Assembly (NCBI GenBank): GCA_002356435.2
Contig: AP018040.2
Coordinates: 186,001-250,000 of the forward strand
Reading direction: 5' to 3'
Origin: Petrimonas sp. IBARAKI
GTDB taxonomy: Bacteria > Bacteroidota > Bacteroidia > Bacteroidales > Dysgonomonadaceae
Length of the DNA stretch: 64,000 nucleotides
Positions 44,427-53,911 of the stretch are shown piece by piece. The notes beneath the pieces are model-generated. The model had not been told where the DNA came from, did no database searches, and saw only the letters and a program-made list of their open reading frames with translations. The position numbers and the translations under genes are program-made. Every line of letters starts with the position of its first letter. Position 1 is the stretch's first letter.

Positions 44427-46199
44427 CTATTTCTTATTTAGTGTTGTTTTGTAAAAATGGAAAAAATTATAAGCGTCAATAACTTCTATATCAAGCTCAG
44501 GTCTCATCTCTTTTAATCTACTTATAGCCGAAATCACTTGGTTAGGGCTTGTCCATACTATTCTAAAAAAGTAATATTTTGGTGTTTCATCAGTTGATTT
44601 TGGGATAGATGATGACATTTCCTTAGCCGTTTGTTCAGCATTGTGGAAATTTGCTGCGTTATTAATTAGCTCAATTACCGGCATCCCATTCCAAACGTGA
44701 GGTGTAGGCAATTTCCCTCCATTGCCATGAAAATCGATAACAATCGTAGCAAATCCATCCGGAGAAAATTGTGTGAATGCATCTTTAACGGCAGCAGAGG
44801 GTTCGTCCCAATCAAGGACCATGGGTGATAATGACATGTCCCATTGTTCATAGAATTTTTTATTATGATTAATAAACAATGGCAGGTAGGCCGGATCAAT
44901 ACGATTAGGATTCATATATCCTGCAGCACTTGCGTCCGCTGCAAAAAAATCATTGTCGGTTTTGGTTTCATATAGATACTGCATAATATCAGGATAAGTT
45001 TCGGACAGATTGGGATTTATTCCCCATAAGAAAGGCATTGAGCCTCTTTTTTCATCATCCCAACGGGTGGGCATAAATTCGTACAATGGTGTAGCAGAGT
45101 CATAATCAGCCATCAAAATAGCAATGTACGTTTTGTTTTTTTCAGGATTTCTCAATGTTGGCCGGCCTTGTTTCATATTTTTCTGTGGAGCTTGAGAATG
45201 TACTGTTTGATTAAAACAATTATGCGCTACAGTATTCTGATAACAGTTGTAAGGTGATATAAGGTGTACGGTCTCCCATTCAGTTGGTACTGGATCGTGT
45301 TTACTTGGGTAGCCTTCAATGTTACTGTACTTAGGGAAGGAGAAGAAACCTGCAACTTCCGTCATTTGTTGACCATTTGTCAATTTAAAAACGGCTTCCA
45401 ACATCAATTTGTAAGTATCCAAATCTGTGCCAAGTGCTTGATTTGGATCATCCAAAGGGACTTCATCACCCCAAGGAGATAGGTCATAAACAAAAGCGCG
45501 GTTATAGACAGCCCAATCCCTTGTTACTATATAGCTTACGTCACCTTTATGGCGGGTCATATATGAGTCTTCGTACAAAAATAACCAATGGGGGTTACAT
45601 CGTTTTGTTTCCAGATATTCTTTTATTGCCCAACGATATGCATCGTTTTTTTTACTCCCAGTAACAGAGCCCGTAAACATTCCCCTAAAATCTTTAATAA
45701 TAGGTAAATCGATTATATTTAAATATTTATTAGCCATTTCAGGGCTTAAAACCAGTCCATCCTCTAAACCCGCTAAGGTAGTTGCTACGTTAATTGTAGC
45801 AGGGACTTGGGTATCCCAGATAATAACACCCTTCATTTTTGTTTTGGCAATTTCCAGCAGTTGTTCAAAAGTATCTATATGAACTTGTTCTTTACCAGCC
45901 ATCCAGCCTTTTGTGGAAAAAATGTTGAGCCAATAGGAGGGTTTATTTAAGGTATTAGACAATACATACAAGTGTGTCCCGTTTCTATTTAGTACACCTT
46001 GAATGCAAGCAACTGCCATTGCTTCGTCATACGATGAGATTGTAGACGAACCTTTCAATTTGTACAAATAGATAGCATTCTCCGGCTTTTCAATAACTTT
46101 TAACTTTGGTGTATCCTCATGCTTATTGCAACTACAACTCACAGCCATGATGAAAATGCCAAGAAATAAAGTAATGAGAAAATGTTTAAATAAATTCAT
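44427..46199 (-). CDS. GxGYxYP family lipoprotein, putative glycoside hydrolase
   Basis: The 590-residue lipoprotein (lipobox AVSCSC, first cysteine near residue 22) is a paralog of the other GxGYxYP protein of the locus. Shared blocks are VACIQGVLNRNGTHLYV, YDLSPWGDEVPLDDPNQALGTDL and WGINPNLSETYPD. Its namesake motif is altered to AAGYMNP near residue 426. No reaction is established for the family. It heads a short unit with the beta-mannosidase and the clan-A-like lipoprotein, just after the SusCD terminator. Confidence 0.8.
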   Translation of the reverse strand: MNLFKHFLITLFLGIFIMAVSCSCNKHEDTPKLKVIEKPENAIYLYKLKGSSTISSYDEAMAVACIQGVLNRNGTHLYVLSNTLNKPSYWLNIFSTKGWMAGKEQVHIDTFEQLLEIAKTKMKGVIIWDTQVPATINVATTLAGLEDGLVLSPEMANKYLNIIDLPIIKDFRGMFTGSVTGSKKNDAYRWAIKEYLETKRCNPHWLFLYEDSYMTRHKGDVSYIVTRDWAVYNRAFVYDLSPWGDEVPLDDPNQALGTDLDTYKLMLEAVFKLTNGQQMTEVAGFFSFPKYSNIEGYPSKHDPVPTEWETVHLISPYNCYQNTVAHNCFNQTVHSQAPQKNMKQGRPTLRNPEKNKTYIAILMADYDSATPLYEFMPTRWDDEKRGSMPFLWGINPNLSETYPDIMQYLYETKTDNDFFAADASAAGYMNPNRIDPAYLPLFINHNKKFYEQWDMSLSPMVLDWDEPSAAVKDAFTQFSPDGFATIVIDFHGNGGKLPTPHVWNGMPVIELINNAANFHNAEQTAKEMSSSIPKSTDETPKYYFFRIVWTSPNQVISAISRLKEMRPELDIEVIDAYNFFHFYKTTLNKK

Positions 46200-46267
46200 A
46201 GTTAATAGGTACTAATTTATCATTAATGACTATAATGTTATGAAGAGTTTTTTTTGAACAATAAACA

Positions 46268-46310
46268 ATCAAGCTAGGACTATTGCCACAAGCAATAGTC
46301 CTAGCTTGAT
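46268..46310 (-). terminator. Strong hairpin terminator after the SusC-SusD-DUF3823 operon
   Basis: A perfect 18-bp inverted repeat (arms 46268-46285 and 46293-46310) has a 7-nt loop, and TGTTTATTGTT follows on the minus strand. It lies 10 nt after the DUF3823 gene and may act as a partial terminator or as an mRNA 3' end stabiliser, as seen in many SusCD operons. Confidence 0.75.
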
Positions 46311-46320
46311 CGAAGTGGTG

Positions 46321-47517
46321 TCAGTACTCTTCGTAAAACTTCATATTGTCTATTTTAACTTCAACAGGTCCCTGAACATCAAGATGATACATTCTAAAGA
46401 AGTTGATAGCAGAAAGATCAATATTACCTCCTGATATCTCAGCTTCAGACAATTTCAGAACAACTCTGTTCCAGCCGTTCTTGAGTCGAAGTTGACTCAT
46501 GAAATTCCAATGTAGCTCTTGTGAATCAGGATTTCCGGAGCTTGTTATTTCAATCTGACCCGGCCAGTCCCAATTGAAAAGTGAAACGTCTGAGATATAT
46601 AAATCAAATTGTAATACACCGTATTCAAGTCCCACTTTAGAATCAACAGGCTGATCGAAGTTTTTTTGTATGATGAATCCACCGCCGGAAGTAAACTTAA
46701 TGGCATATGATCCTTGCTGGGGATTCTCTGAGCTCAAAACTGGCCCGTCACCTCCAGCCCAACCCTGTATTGATTCACAATTGTCGAATATCGTCCCTAC
46801 AGGTTCTGGCTCAGGCACAATTTCGCCAATTTCAAACAGCTTAGAAGGTGCATAATTAAACTTAATTCCAGGAACAGAAGTTACGGCACCAACTCTAAAG
46901 TAGTAAGATTTATTAGGTTTAAAGAAAGTTGAGTTTTTAGCAAGATTTATTGCTAATTTGAAAACTTCTTCTGAGTTAACCGGCCTATTAATTATTCTTT
47001 CACTTGCAACTAGACGAACAGGTTCACCTACAATTGATTCACTATGAGCATATAAACCAATTTTTCTCACTGCATCAGGGGTGTTCTGTTGAATTGAAAA
47101 GGTTACAATTATCGTATTTCCATCTTTTACAAAAGATACATCTTTTATTCTTAAATACGGTGTAACAACAAAATCCAATTTCGTATTATTATCTATTTTA
47201 ATTTCTTGTTCATCAAGTTGCAGGAAATTCCTTGAATCAGGCTGAACCGTGTATGTATTTGAAAATAAAAGTGTATTAGCATACGTCCCATCACTCTTAA
47301 CTCTCAAATATTGTGGTGAAACGGGATCATAGCCATGTTCTATCAATTTAATTGTTGTACCGTTAATTAGATCTGATTGAACCAGTTCATTAGTTTCAGA
47401 ATCAATTATACGTCCTGAAATTGAAGCATCAGGGTAATCATAATTATCAAGTTTACATGAATATAATAATGTTGAGAAAACGCAAGAGAAAAAGAGATAT
47501 TTGATTATTGTCTTCAT
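46321..47517 (-). CDS. DUF3823-type SusE/F-like surface lipoprotein with a carbohydrate-binding-like domain
   Basis: The 398-residue lipoprotein (C21 in LLYSCKLDNYDYP) starts with a DUF3823 segment: an SGRIIDSETNELVQSDLINGTTIKLIEHGY carboxypeptidase-like fold and a second sandwich. It ends with a beta-sandwich of about 145 residues (IFDNCESIQGWAGGDGPVLSSENPQQG to the C terminus) that resembles carbohydrate-binding domains. It probably sits at the cell surface beside SusD and binds the glycan. It is the third gene of the SusCD operon, 20 nt after susD. Confidence 0.75.
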   Translation of the reverse strand: MKTIIKYLFFSCVFSTLLYSCKLDNYDYPDASISGRIIDSETNELVQSDLINGTTIKLIEHGYDPVSPQYLRVKSDGTYANTLLFSNTYTVQPDSRNFLQLDEQEIKIDNNTKLDFVVTPYLRIKDVSFVKDGNTIIVTFSIQQNTPDAVRKIGLYAHSESIVGEPVRLVASERIINRPVNSEEVFKLAINLAKNSTFFKPNKSYYFRVGAVTSVPGIKFNYAPSKLFEIGEIVPEPEPVGTIFDNCESIQGWAGGDGPVLSSENPQQGSYAIKFTSGGGFIIQKNFDQPVDSKVGLEYGVLQFDLYISDVSLFNWDWPGQIEITSSGNPDSQELHWNFMSQLRLKNGWNRVVLKLSEAEISGGNIDLSAINFFRMYHLDVQGPVEVKIDNMKFYEEY

Positions 47518-47537
47518 ATTATATTATTGTTTATTAG

Positions 47538-49445
47538 TTAATATTCAGGATTTTGTATCAGATCATTTGATCCTATTCCCGGAATCGGACCGTAGTACAT
47601 CCTTTTGTCAAATGAAAGCGGAACACCTCTGATTATATGTTTTCTGACAAAGATATACTTTGGTGGGCTTACTCGTAAATCTAATACAGGTAATAAGGCT
47701 TTGGGAATTGTATTATTAAATTCTTCATGAAACTCCCTTCTGCGAATTAAATCCCACCAGCGTTTATTCTCAAAAGCAAATTCTACCCGCCTTTCTCTTA
47801 ATACATTTTCTATTGTCAGGTTTATATTAGTGGTGTGACCAGCCCTTTTTCTGGTTTCGTTTAAAGCATCTTTGGCAATAGTTTGAGCTCCTCCTTCTGA
47901 ATATCCACTTTCTACTACTGCTTCAGCATAATTCAACAAAACTTCTGCGTAACGAAATTCCATCCAGTCGTTCGTGGAAAAACCTAATGAACTATTTCCA
48001 TCAACCGGAGTTGGGGAAAGAAACTTTTTAAAGCTAAATCCTGTACGAGTCATTTCAGCCAGATGTTGTTGGTCAAACCCTGAATACTCTTTCCATGAAT
48101 CTGCGCCAAATGTATGGTAGGTCACTCCATTAACAGTTATTGATGCTTTATCAGCTTCAATAACTGGTGTGCCATCCGGTTGAATGTACCCGGCTTGTAT
48201 GTTGATTGTGTTTCCTTTCCATTCTGTACCGGGTAATATTACTGTAGACCACAACCTCGCATCTTTGTTTTTAAAAATATCAAACGGTGTATCAAAGTGT
48301 AAATAATTTTTATCCCCACTGTAGCCGTTATAATCATTTATATTGCCGTTTGCAGTGGTGACAATTGGTGAATCCTGACCAGGGTTTTGATAAGATTCAT
48401 AAGTATCCACTAGCTCTAAAGTAGGATTCATCCGTCCAGGATGTGGGGCGCCATCAGCAGTTTGATTAGGGTTAAACCAGAAATCCATGCTGTGGCCACT
48501 TCCCGGTTTCCCGTAACCATATACGAGTATTGCTTCTTCTGGAGCTATATTTGGATCTTGAAAAAGTTTTAAAATGTTGTCTATAGCTTCATCTACGGTT
48601 GATGGATTTGCTTTATATAGCCCGTGAAAACCGCCATCCATAATGGCTTTTGATGCTTCTATACATAATTTATAATAGTGGTTAGCATTTGATTCGTCCA
48701 TTCCCACTAATCCTAATGAAACGGCTTCTCCTGATAACGGAGCTTTGTTCCAATACTTTGCGATGGATCCGGCATGAAGTGCAGCCCTGGATTTCAGTGC
48801 ATATGCCGCCCATTTTGTGGCTCTTCTTGAATCATTTCCGCTTCTTTTTTCAGGTAGAAATTTAATAGCTTCATCACACTCGTTCATAATAAAATCCCAA
48901 GTCTCTTTTTCAGTACTTCTTGGAACTTTTAATAGGTCAATTTCAGAGGTATACTCCTGAAAAACATCAATAATAGGTAGTCCTCCATACCGTTTTGCTA
49001 AAGCAAAATAAGTAAATGCTCTTAGAAAATGTGCTTCACTAAGAAGTTCGTTTTTCTTATCTTCACTAAGAGTTGATATATTAGGTATTTCTTTGAACAA
49101 TAAGTTAATATCTCTATTTAATTTGTAACCTGCATTCCACCAGGGGAAGTTCTCCCCATCAACTAAGTGATTGTATTCCGAGTTAACAGCGTTGCCCGCT
49201 TGAGCATCAGGATGAATGCCAACAGTATTAACCAAGCCGGTATGAAAACCTACACGATTGTAAGTAAAGTCCTCGAAAGGAGCTTGATAATATAAATTTG
49301 CAAAATATACACGAATACCATCTTCGCTTGCCAACAATACTCCTGAGCTTACTTTGTCAAGTGGTTGTAAATCCATTATATCGCGACAAGATGAGAAAAA
49401 TATCAAAGAAAATGGAATTATTAATAATATATATATTCTTTTCAT
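47538..49445 (-). CDS. susD: SusD/RagB family nutrient-binding lipoprotein
   Basis: The 635-residue lipoprotein (C20 in IFFSSCRDIMDLQPLDKVS) is the surface lid of a SusCD importer. The helical TPR-like part is visible in NELLSEAHFLRAFTYFALAKRYGGLPI. The conserved C-terminal blocks are FRYAEVLLNYAEAVVE and RRVEFAFENKRWWDLIRRR. It pairs with the SusC gene 90 nt upstream. Glycan specificity cannot be read directly, but the neighbours suggest mannosides. Confidence 0.95.
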   Translation of the reverse strand: MKRIYILLIIPFSLIFFSSCRDIMDLQPLDKVSSGVLLASEDGIRVYFANLYYQAPFEDFTYNRVGFHTGLVNTVGIHPDAQAGNAVNSEYNHLVDGENFPWWNAGYKLNRDINLLFKEIPNISTLSEDKKNELLSEAHFLRAFTYFALAKRYGGLPIIDVFQEYTSEIDLLKVPRSTEKETWDFIMNECDEAIKFLPEKRSGNDSRRATKWAAYALKSRAALHAGSIAKYWNKAPLSGEAVSLGLVGMDESNANHYYKLCIEASKAIMDGGFHGLYKANPSTVDEAIDNILKLFQDPNIAPEEAILVYGYGKPGSGHSMDFWFNPNQTADGAPHPGRMNPTLELVDTYESYQNPGQDSPIVTTANGNINDYNGYSGDKNYLHFDTPFDIFKNKDARLWSTVILPGTEWKGNTINIQAGYIQPDGTPVIEADKASITVNGVTYHTFGADSWKEYSGFDQQHLAEMTRTGFSFKKFLSPTPVDGNSSLGFSTNDWMEFRYAEVLLNYAEAVVESGYSEGGAQTIAKDALNETRKRAGHTTNINLTIENVLRERRVEFAFENKRWWDLIRRREFHEEFNNTIPKALLPVLDLRVSPPKYIFVRKHIIRGVPLSFDKRMYYGPIPGIGSNDLIQNPEY

Positions 49446-49535
49446 AAAAGTAATTTATTTAATTAGTGCATTAATGTAATCTGATGTTTTCATTTTATTC
49501 ATTGATAACAGAAGTAATATAATGTTTACGACATT

Positions 49536-52500
49536 CTAGAATGTTAGATTGACACCGAGATTAAAACTCTTATTTAGCGGGTATACCCAACCGGCATTAT
49601 ATGCTCCCTCGATACGCTCCGGGTCAAAAGGTTTTACAAACGGATCAGTTAAAGTAAGTAGATTATAGCCGTTTATGTATACTCTAAGATTTTGCATGTT
49701 GAGTGAATTTACAAACTTTGAGGGTAGACTGTATCCAACTTCTAGTGATTTTAATCTTAAATAAGATGCATCGCGTCTCCACACTGAACTTTCATGGTAC
49801 ATGGCTCCCACATCAGGTTGTCGTCTTATCGCAGGCCAGTCACCTTTTATCCATTCGCTGTCTGAGGTATATGGATCGGACAAATGCCATCTGTTGTAGA
49901 AATATGCTGGCATATTGCCATCATTCCAGAGCATTGTTGCATAATTGTGTGTAAATCTTACGCTATATTTACCTGATCCCTGCCATAACATGTTAAAATC
50001 AAAATCTTTCCATTTTGAATTGAATATTAAACCGTAATGCAATTTTGGATTACCTCCCCATGCTAAAGGGATAATATCATTTCCATCAATTACACCATCA
50101 TCATTGACGTCTCTGTATCGAAAATCACCTGGAATCTCGAGACTGTTACCCAAAGTGCCATTTTGAATTGGAGCATTAACAATTTCTTCTTTTGATTGAA
50201 ATTGACCAATATAGTCATACATCCAAATTACATCACTCCATCTTTCATTTTGTCCGTTGCGCCAACGATCCATACTATTTACAAAAGGACCCCTTTCTGC
50301 ATATACAACCATTCTGCGTGCAAAATTGACATTCCCGCTAACATTAAATGAAAAATCAGTTGTCACTTTTTTAGCGTAGCCGATAGAGAGTTCAATACCC
50401 CTCACTCTATCTTTATTTAAATTCTCTTGAGGTAAACTTGCTCCAAAAGTATTTGGCAGTGTGGCATTTCGGTAAGCCAATAATCCCGAACGATCTCTTT
50501 GATAAACATCAAATTCAAGATTTATTTGATTGTTTAATAATCCTAAATCAAATCCAAGATCTTTAACGATCGAAGTATACCATGTCAATTTTTCGTTAAC
50601 AACCCCAGGCGCAGATGCCCCACTTGTCCATGTTCCATTAGCAAATTCATGCCCGCCAGCGTTCAAAGAAAAACCACCTATGTATTGAAAAGGACTTCCT
50701 GCATCTTCACCTATAACACCATATGAACTTCTTAATTTTAGATTTGATATGAAGGGTACATTATTTTTAATAAAGTTTTCTTCCGATATTCTCCATCCCG
50801 CAGAAACAACGGGAAAAAATCCCCACCGTCTATCCGGATGGTATCTAAAAGAACCATCATACCTTGCTGCAAATTCAAATAAATATTTTCCCAGATAATC
50901 GTAATTTAATCTCCCCAATAACGAACGAAAACCTGATCTGTCTTCCATTCCACTTGTCCTTTGATTATTCTCATCACCCATATTAATTTGGTCAATAGTA
51001 AAAAACTGGAACTCTCTTTGTAATGCAGCAGAACGAGACCAACCATTACGCTCTTCATACACTCCTGTAAATCCTAGATTGTGTTTTTCATCAAACGTTT
51101 TCTTATAATTTACATGAGCTTGTAAAGTAATACCATTTCCATCGGACCATCCATTATTTAAAGTGGTTGGATGACCAAAGCGTATTGGAACATATTCATC
51201 ACTTGTTTGATCGTAAGTGAACATGTTAAAACTTTTGTATAACGATTTTGAGTAACCGTTACCATGTTCATAGTATGCTATCCCTTTTAACTCAAGGCCT
51301 TCAACAAATGGCACATCATATTTTAATGATACGGAAGATTTAAAGGATTTAGCAACACCTTTGGTATAGCCAACTAAGTCTGAATTTGATGTGACTAATG
51401 GATTATATGCTTGACCGTCATAAACATAGGCCGGGTAATCTACATTGTTGTTTGCATAGGGAGTATGAATTGGCAGCTCCGAAACAGTTCCTCTTATGAT
51501 ATCCATTATTGGCCATCTTGAGCCATCCTTTTCATCATACCACCCTGATAAATCAATTTCAGTAGTAAGATTATTATTCAAGCGTGCAGTAACATTTGAT
51601 CGAAAAGAATACTTTTCGTACTGGATGGCATTTGATTTTAACAATCCGGGATCTTTTAGGAATCCCAGGCTGGCGTAATAATTAACTTTATCACTTCCGC
51701 CTCGAACGGAAAAAGTATGTTGTTGCTGGATGGCTGTTTTTTTCATTGTTTCATTATACCAATCAACACTTTCATAGCCTTCCCCTCCTTGTCGCCACAA
51801 TTCGACTTCTTCTTTGGTGTAAATAGGAGCTAATCCCATATTTACAGCGGCATCATTACGCATCTCAATCCACTGATAAGCATTTGCCATTTCGGGCATT
51901 TCAGTTGGATTGCTAATGCTGATAGATCCGTTATATTGAAATTTTGGTTTACCTTCAGAACCCCGTTTTGTGGTAACTAAAATAACCCCGTTTGCCGCAT
52001 TCATACCATAAATTGCGGCTGCTCCATCTTTAAGAATAGATATGTTTTCAATATCTTCTGGATTGAGACGTTGAAATTCTGTACTGCTGACCCTGGTCGT
52101 GCCATCTATTATAAATAAAGGAGATCCGAACCCACGAATGTTGATCATTGCATCGTATTCACCAGGAGCACCTGTGTTTTGACGAATCTGTAATCCTGGT
52201 ATTTTACCCTGTAACCTTTGAGCCAAGCTTGTATGCGTGGTTGTTAGAATGTCTTCATTTTTTATTGTGCTAATTGCAGCTGTCAGATTTCCTTTTTTTT
52301 GTGTACCATAACCAACGACCACTAATTCGTCCAATGTTTTCGTATCTTCCTGGAGTACAATGTTCAAAACATTTCTGCCATCCACTTTAATTGTACTTGT
52401 AATCATGCCTATGTATGACACTTCTAATATAGCATCCGAGTGCACATTGCTTAATACGAAATTACCATCACTATCCGTAACTGTCCCATTATTACTGTTT

Positions 52501-52652
52501 TTCTCTATAACAGTTACTCCTATCAACAATTCTCCGTTTATATCAGTAACAGTACCTCTGACGGTAGTGTTCTGAGCAAATACACATAGTGGAAATATCC
52601 ACAACATGGTGAATAATATCCCTTTAATTAGCTTTAATGATTCTTTTTGCAT
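49536..52652 (-). CDS. susC: SusC/RagA family TonB-linked outer-membrane transporter
   Basis: The 1038-residue barrel imports oligosaccharides with TonB energy. A signal peptide (ending CVFAQ) is followed by a carboxypeptidase-regulatory-like domain (VRGTVTDINGELLIGVTVIEK), the TonB box region DELVVVGYGTQKK, a plug domain (LQGKIPGLQIRQNTGAPGE) and a 22-strand barrel ending in NLGVNLTF. The extra N-terminal domain is the normal SusC form, not the anti-sigma signalling form. Two LacI operators lie upstream within the long leader. Confidence 0.96.
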   Translation of the reverse strand: MQKESLKLIKGILFTMLWIFPLCVFAQNTTVRGTVTDINGELLIGVTVIEKNSNNGTVTDSDGNFVLSNVHSDAILEVSYIGMITSTIKVDGRNVLNIVLQEDTKTLDELVVVGYGTQKKGNLTAAISTIKNEDILTTTHTSLAQRLQGKIPGLQIRQNTGAPGEYDAMINIRGFGSPLFIIDGTTRVSSTEFQRLNPEDIENISILKDGAAAIYGMNAANGVILVTTKRGSEGKPKFQYNGSISISNPTEMPEMANAYQWIEMRNDAAVNMGLAPIYTKEEVELWRQGGEGYESVDWYNETMKKTAIQQQHTFSVRGGSDKVNYYASLGFLKDPGLLKSNAIQYEKYSFRSNVTARLNNNLTTEIDLSGWYDEKDGSRWPIMDIIRGTVSELPIHTPYANNNVDYPAYVYDGQAYNPLVTSNSDLVGYTKGVAKSFKSSVSLKYDVPFVEGLELKGIAYYEHGNGYSKSLYKSFNMFTYDQTSDEYVPIRFGHPTTLNNGWSDGNGITLQAHVNYKKTFDEKHNLGFTGVYEERNGWSRSAALQREFQFFTIDQINMGDENNQRTSGMEDRSGFRSLLGRLNYDYLGKYLFEFAARYDGSFRYHPDRRWGFFPVVSAGWRISEENFIKNNVPFISNLKLRSSYGVIGEDAGSPFQYIGGFSLNAGGHEFANGTWTSGASAPGVVNEKLTWYTSIVKDLGFDLGLLNNQINLEFDVYQRDRSGLLAYRNATLPNTFGASLPQENLNKDRVRGIELSIGYAKKVTTDFSFNVSGNVNFARRMVVYAERGPFVNSMDRWRNGQNERWSDVIWMYDYIGQFQSKEEIVNAPIQNGTLGNSLEIPGDFRYRDVNDDGVIDGNDIIPLAWGGNPKLHYGLIFNSKWKDFDFNMLWQGSGKYSVRFTHNYATMLWNDGNMPAYFYNRWHLSDPYTSDSEWIKGDWPAIRRQPDVGAMYHESSVWRRDASYLRLKSLEVGYSLPSKFVNSLNMQNLRVYINGYNLLTLTDPFVKPFDPERIEGAYNAGWVYPLNKSFNLGVNLTF

Positions 52653-52767
52653 TTCATTCTCAATTTAAGTTACATTTAATTATTTGGTAAAAAATAGGTG
52701 TCACATTACAGGTTTTTTTATTTTAAAAATTTATATATTTGATTATGGAAAATATAATTAGCGGCTT

Positions 52768-52785
52768 GCTAAACCGGTTAACTAT
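52768..52785. promoter_or_regulatory. LacI-type operator C (susC leader)
   Basis: GCTAAACCGGTTAACTAT is identical over 18 bases to operator D. It lies about 116 nt before the susC start and some 210 nt downstream of the predicted transcription start. Confidence 0.7.
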
Positions 52786-52939
52786 GTTTTTCGAAATTTT
52801 TCCTAATTTATTAATGTAAATCTTTACTTAAACTAAATCGTTGTTTAATATTTTTTTGTTGATAAAATTATATTTATCTACTAGTGAGTTATGGCATGAG
52901 TCAATTTTTTAAAATACTTTGAGAGATCTCATCAAGTAT

Positions 52940-52957
52940 GCTAAACCGGTTAACTAT
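52940..52957. promoter_or_regulatory. LacI-type operator D (susC promoter-proximal)
   Basis: GCTAAACCGGTTAACTAT lies with its centre about 41 nt downstream of the susC -7 box, the same geometry as at the lacI promoter. Together with operator C, 172 nt away, it could allow DNA looping. Confidence 0.72.
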
Positions 52958-52988
52958 ACTTGTCTACAATTATATATCGTATTTTTGT

Positions 52989-53020
52989 CAAAAATAAGTA
53001 ATTTCTATCAATAATACAAA
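52989..53020 (-). promoter_or_regulatory. Promoter of the SusC-SusD operon
   Basis: The minus strand has TTTG (53017-53020), a 20-nt spacer, then TATTTTTG (52989-52996), which is a good Bacteroidota consensus. Transcription would begin near 52983. Confidence 0.55.
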
Positions 53021-53289
53021 ACATATACAATAAATTAACTAAGATTAACTAAACGTGGAGTGTTATAGATATTTACGAGTTTCTCGGGTTTTTAAAAAGC
53101 TATCAAAATATTTTTAAATTTACACGTAAAACGAAGAGTCGATGTTAAAATTTTAGTTTCAAGTCGCATGACGAATGCTTCAAATCCCGGGCAAGTTCAC
53201 CCATGAGTTTATTATTTAATCTTCTGTTCGGTTTAATCCCTGACATGCAAATAAATCGTTCAAGCAGATAAACATTGTTTATCATTGTT

Positions 53290-53625
53290 TTACATGATGC
53301 CTTCAAAAGGAGTTTCCTCCTTCTTTTGCCGGGTTAACAGAGGTAAAAGATGCGTTAAAGTTGAACAATGGCTTTGTAACGTTCCTTGCCTGCGATTATC
53401 TGTGTCCGGAGAAATTTTTGGTATCCCTGAAACAACACCCGGTTTGGAGATATTTTCGGGATCAATGGCTATGGCTTTTCGATCTCCGGTTAGGACCCTG
53501 TCAGACAAAGACAAGTTGAACTCCATCCAATCAAAATCCTTCGAGAAGTTCTCGCTATATCGCCATTCACACGATTTTCCATATCTTCCCGATTGTCGGA
53601 AATTAATTATCCCGGAAACGACCAA
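53290..53625 (-). pseudogene. Probable DDE transposase remnant
   Basis: A frame of about 110 codons without a usual start contains INFRQSGRYGKSCEWRYSEN, DFDWMEFNLSLSDRVL and RKAIAIDPENISKPG. This recalls the N-terminal part of IS4-like transposases of Bacteroidota, with the first catalytic Asp in AIAIDP. After that the reading is unlike a transposase, and the rest of the element is missing. No terminal repeats were seen. The sequence up to 53911 holds nothing else I can identify. Confidence 0.4.
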
Positions 53626-53911
53626 GTATAAAAATAAACGCCCCCATAAGGAATCATTGGAAACTTTTGTTTAACTTCGTGGCTAGTTTACCAGAAACAT
53701 CACTACAGATACCTCTATATTGGTCAAGCACGCTGAACTTTTTTACGTTTTTAATAGTTTTTAATCAGCTGTAATTATGTCGAAACCAGAAGTATAACTA
53801 TCTTATTTATTTTGAACTATGTTGTGTAAATCATTGAAATTAATCAGTTATTTGAATATTTACCGAAGTATCCCCTAAAAAGATATCTTCTCTTTTTATT
53901 TTTTACATGCA

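Larger units (their letters stand above)
52653..53284. other. AT-rich regulatory region upstream of susC
   Basis: No gene is supported in this stretch. It holds two LacI operators and the susC promoter, giving a susC leader of about 330 nt. A TATTTTTG box in the opposite direction (52980-52987, with TTG at 52960-52962) could start a plus-strand transcript, but no gene lies near it. Confidence 0.5.

Noticed and set aside
53285-53674. 129-codon plus-strand frame in the gap before the phosphoesterase gene
   Set aside because: The opposite strand carries the transposase-like sequence; the plus reading has no recognisable features.
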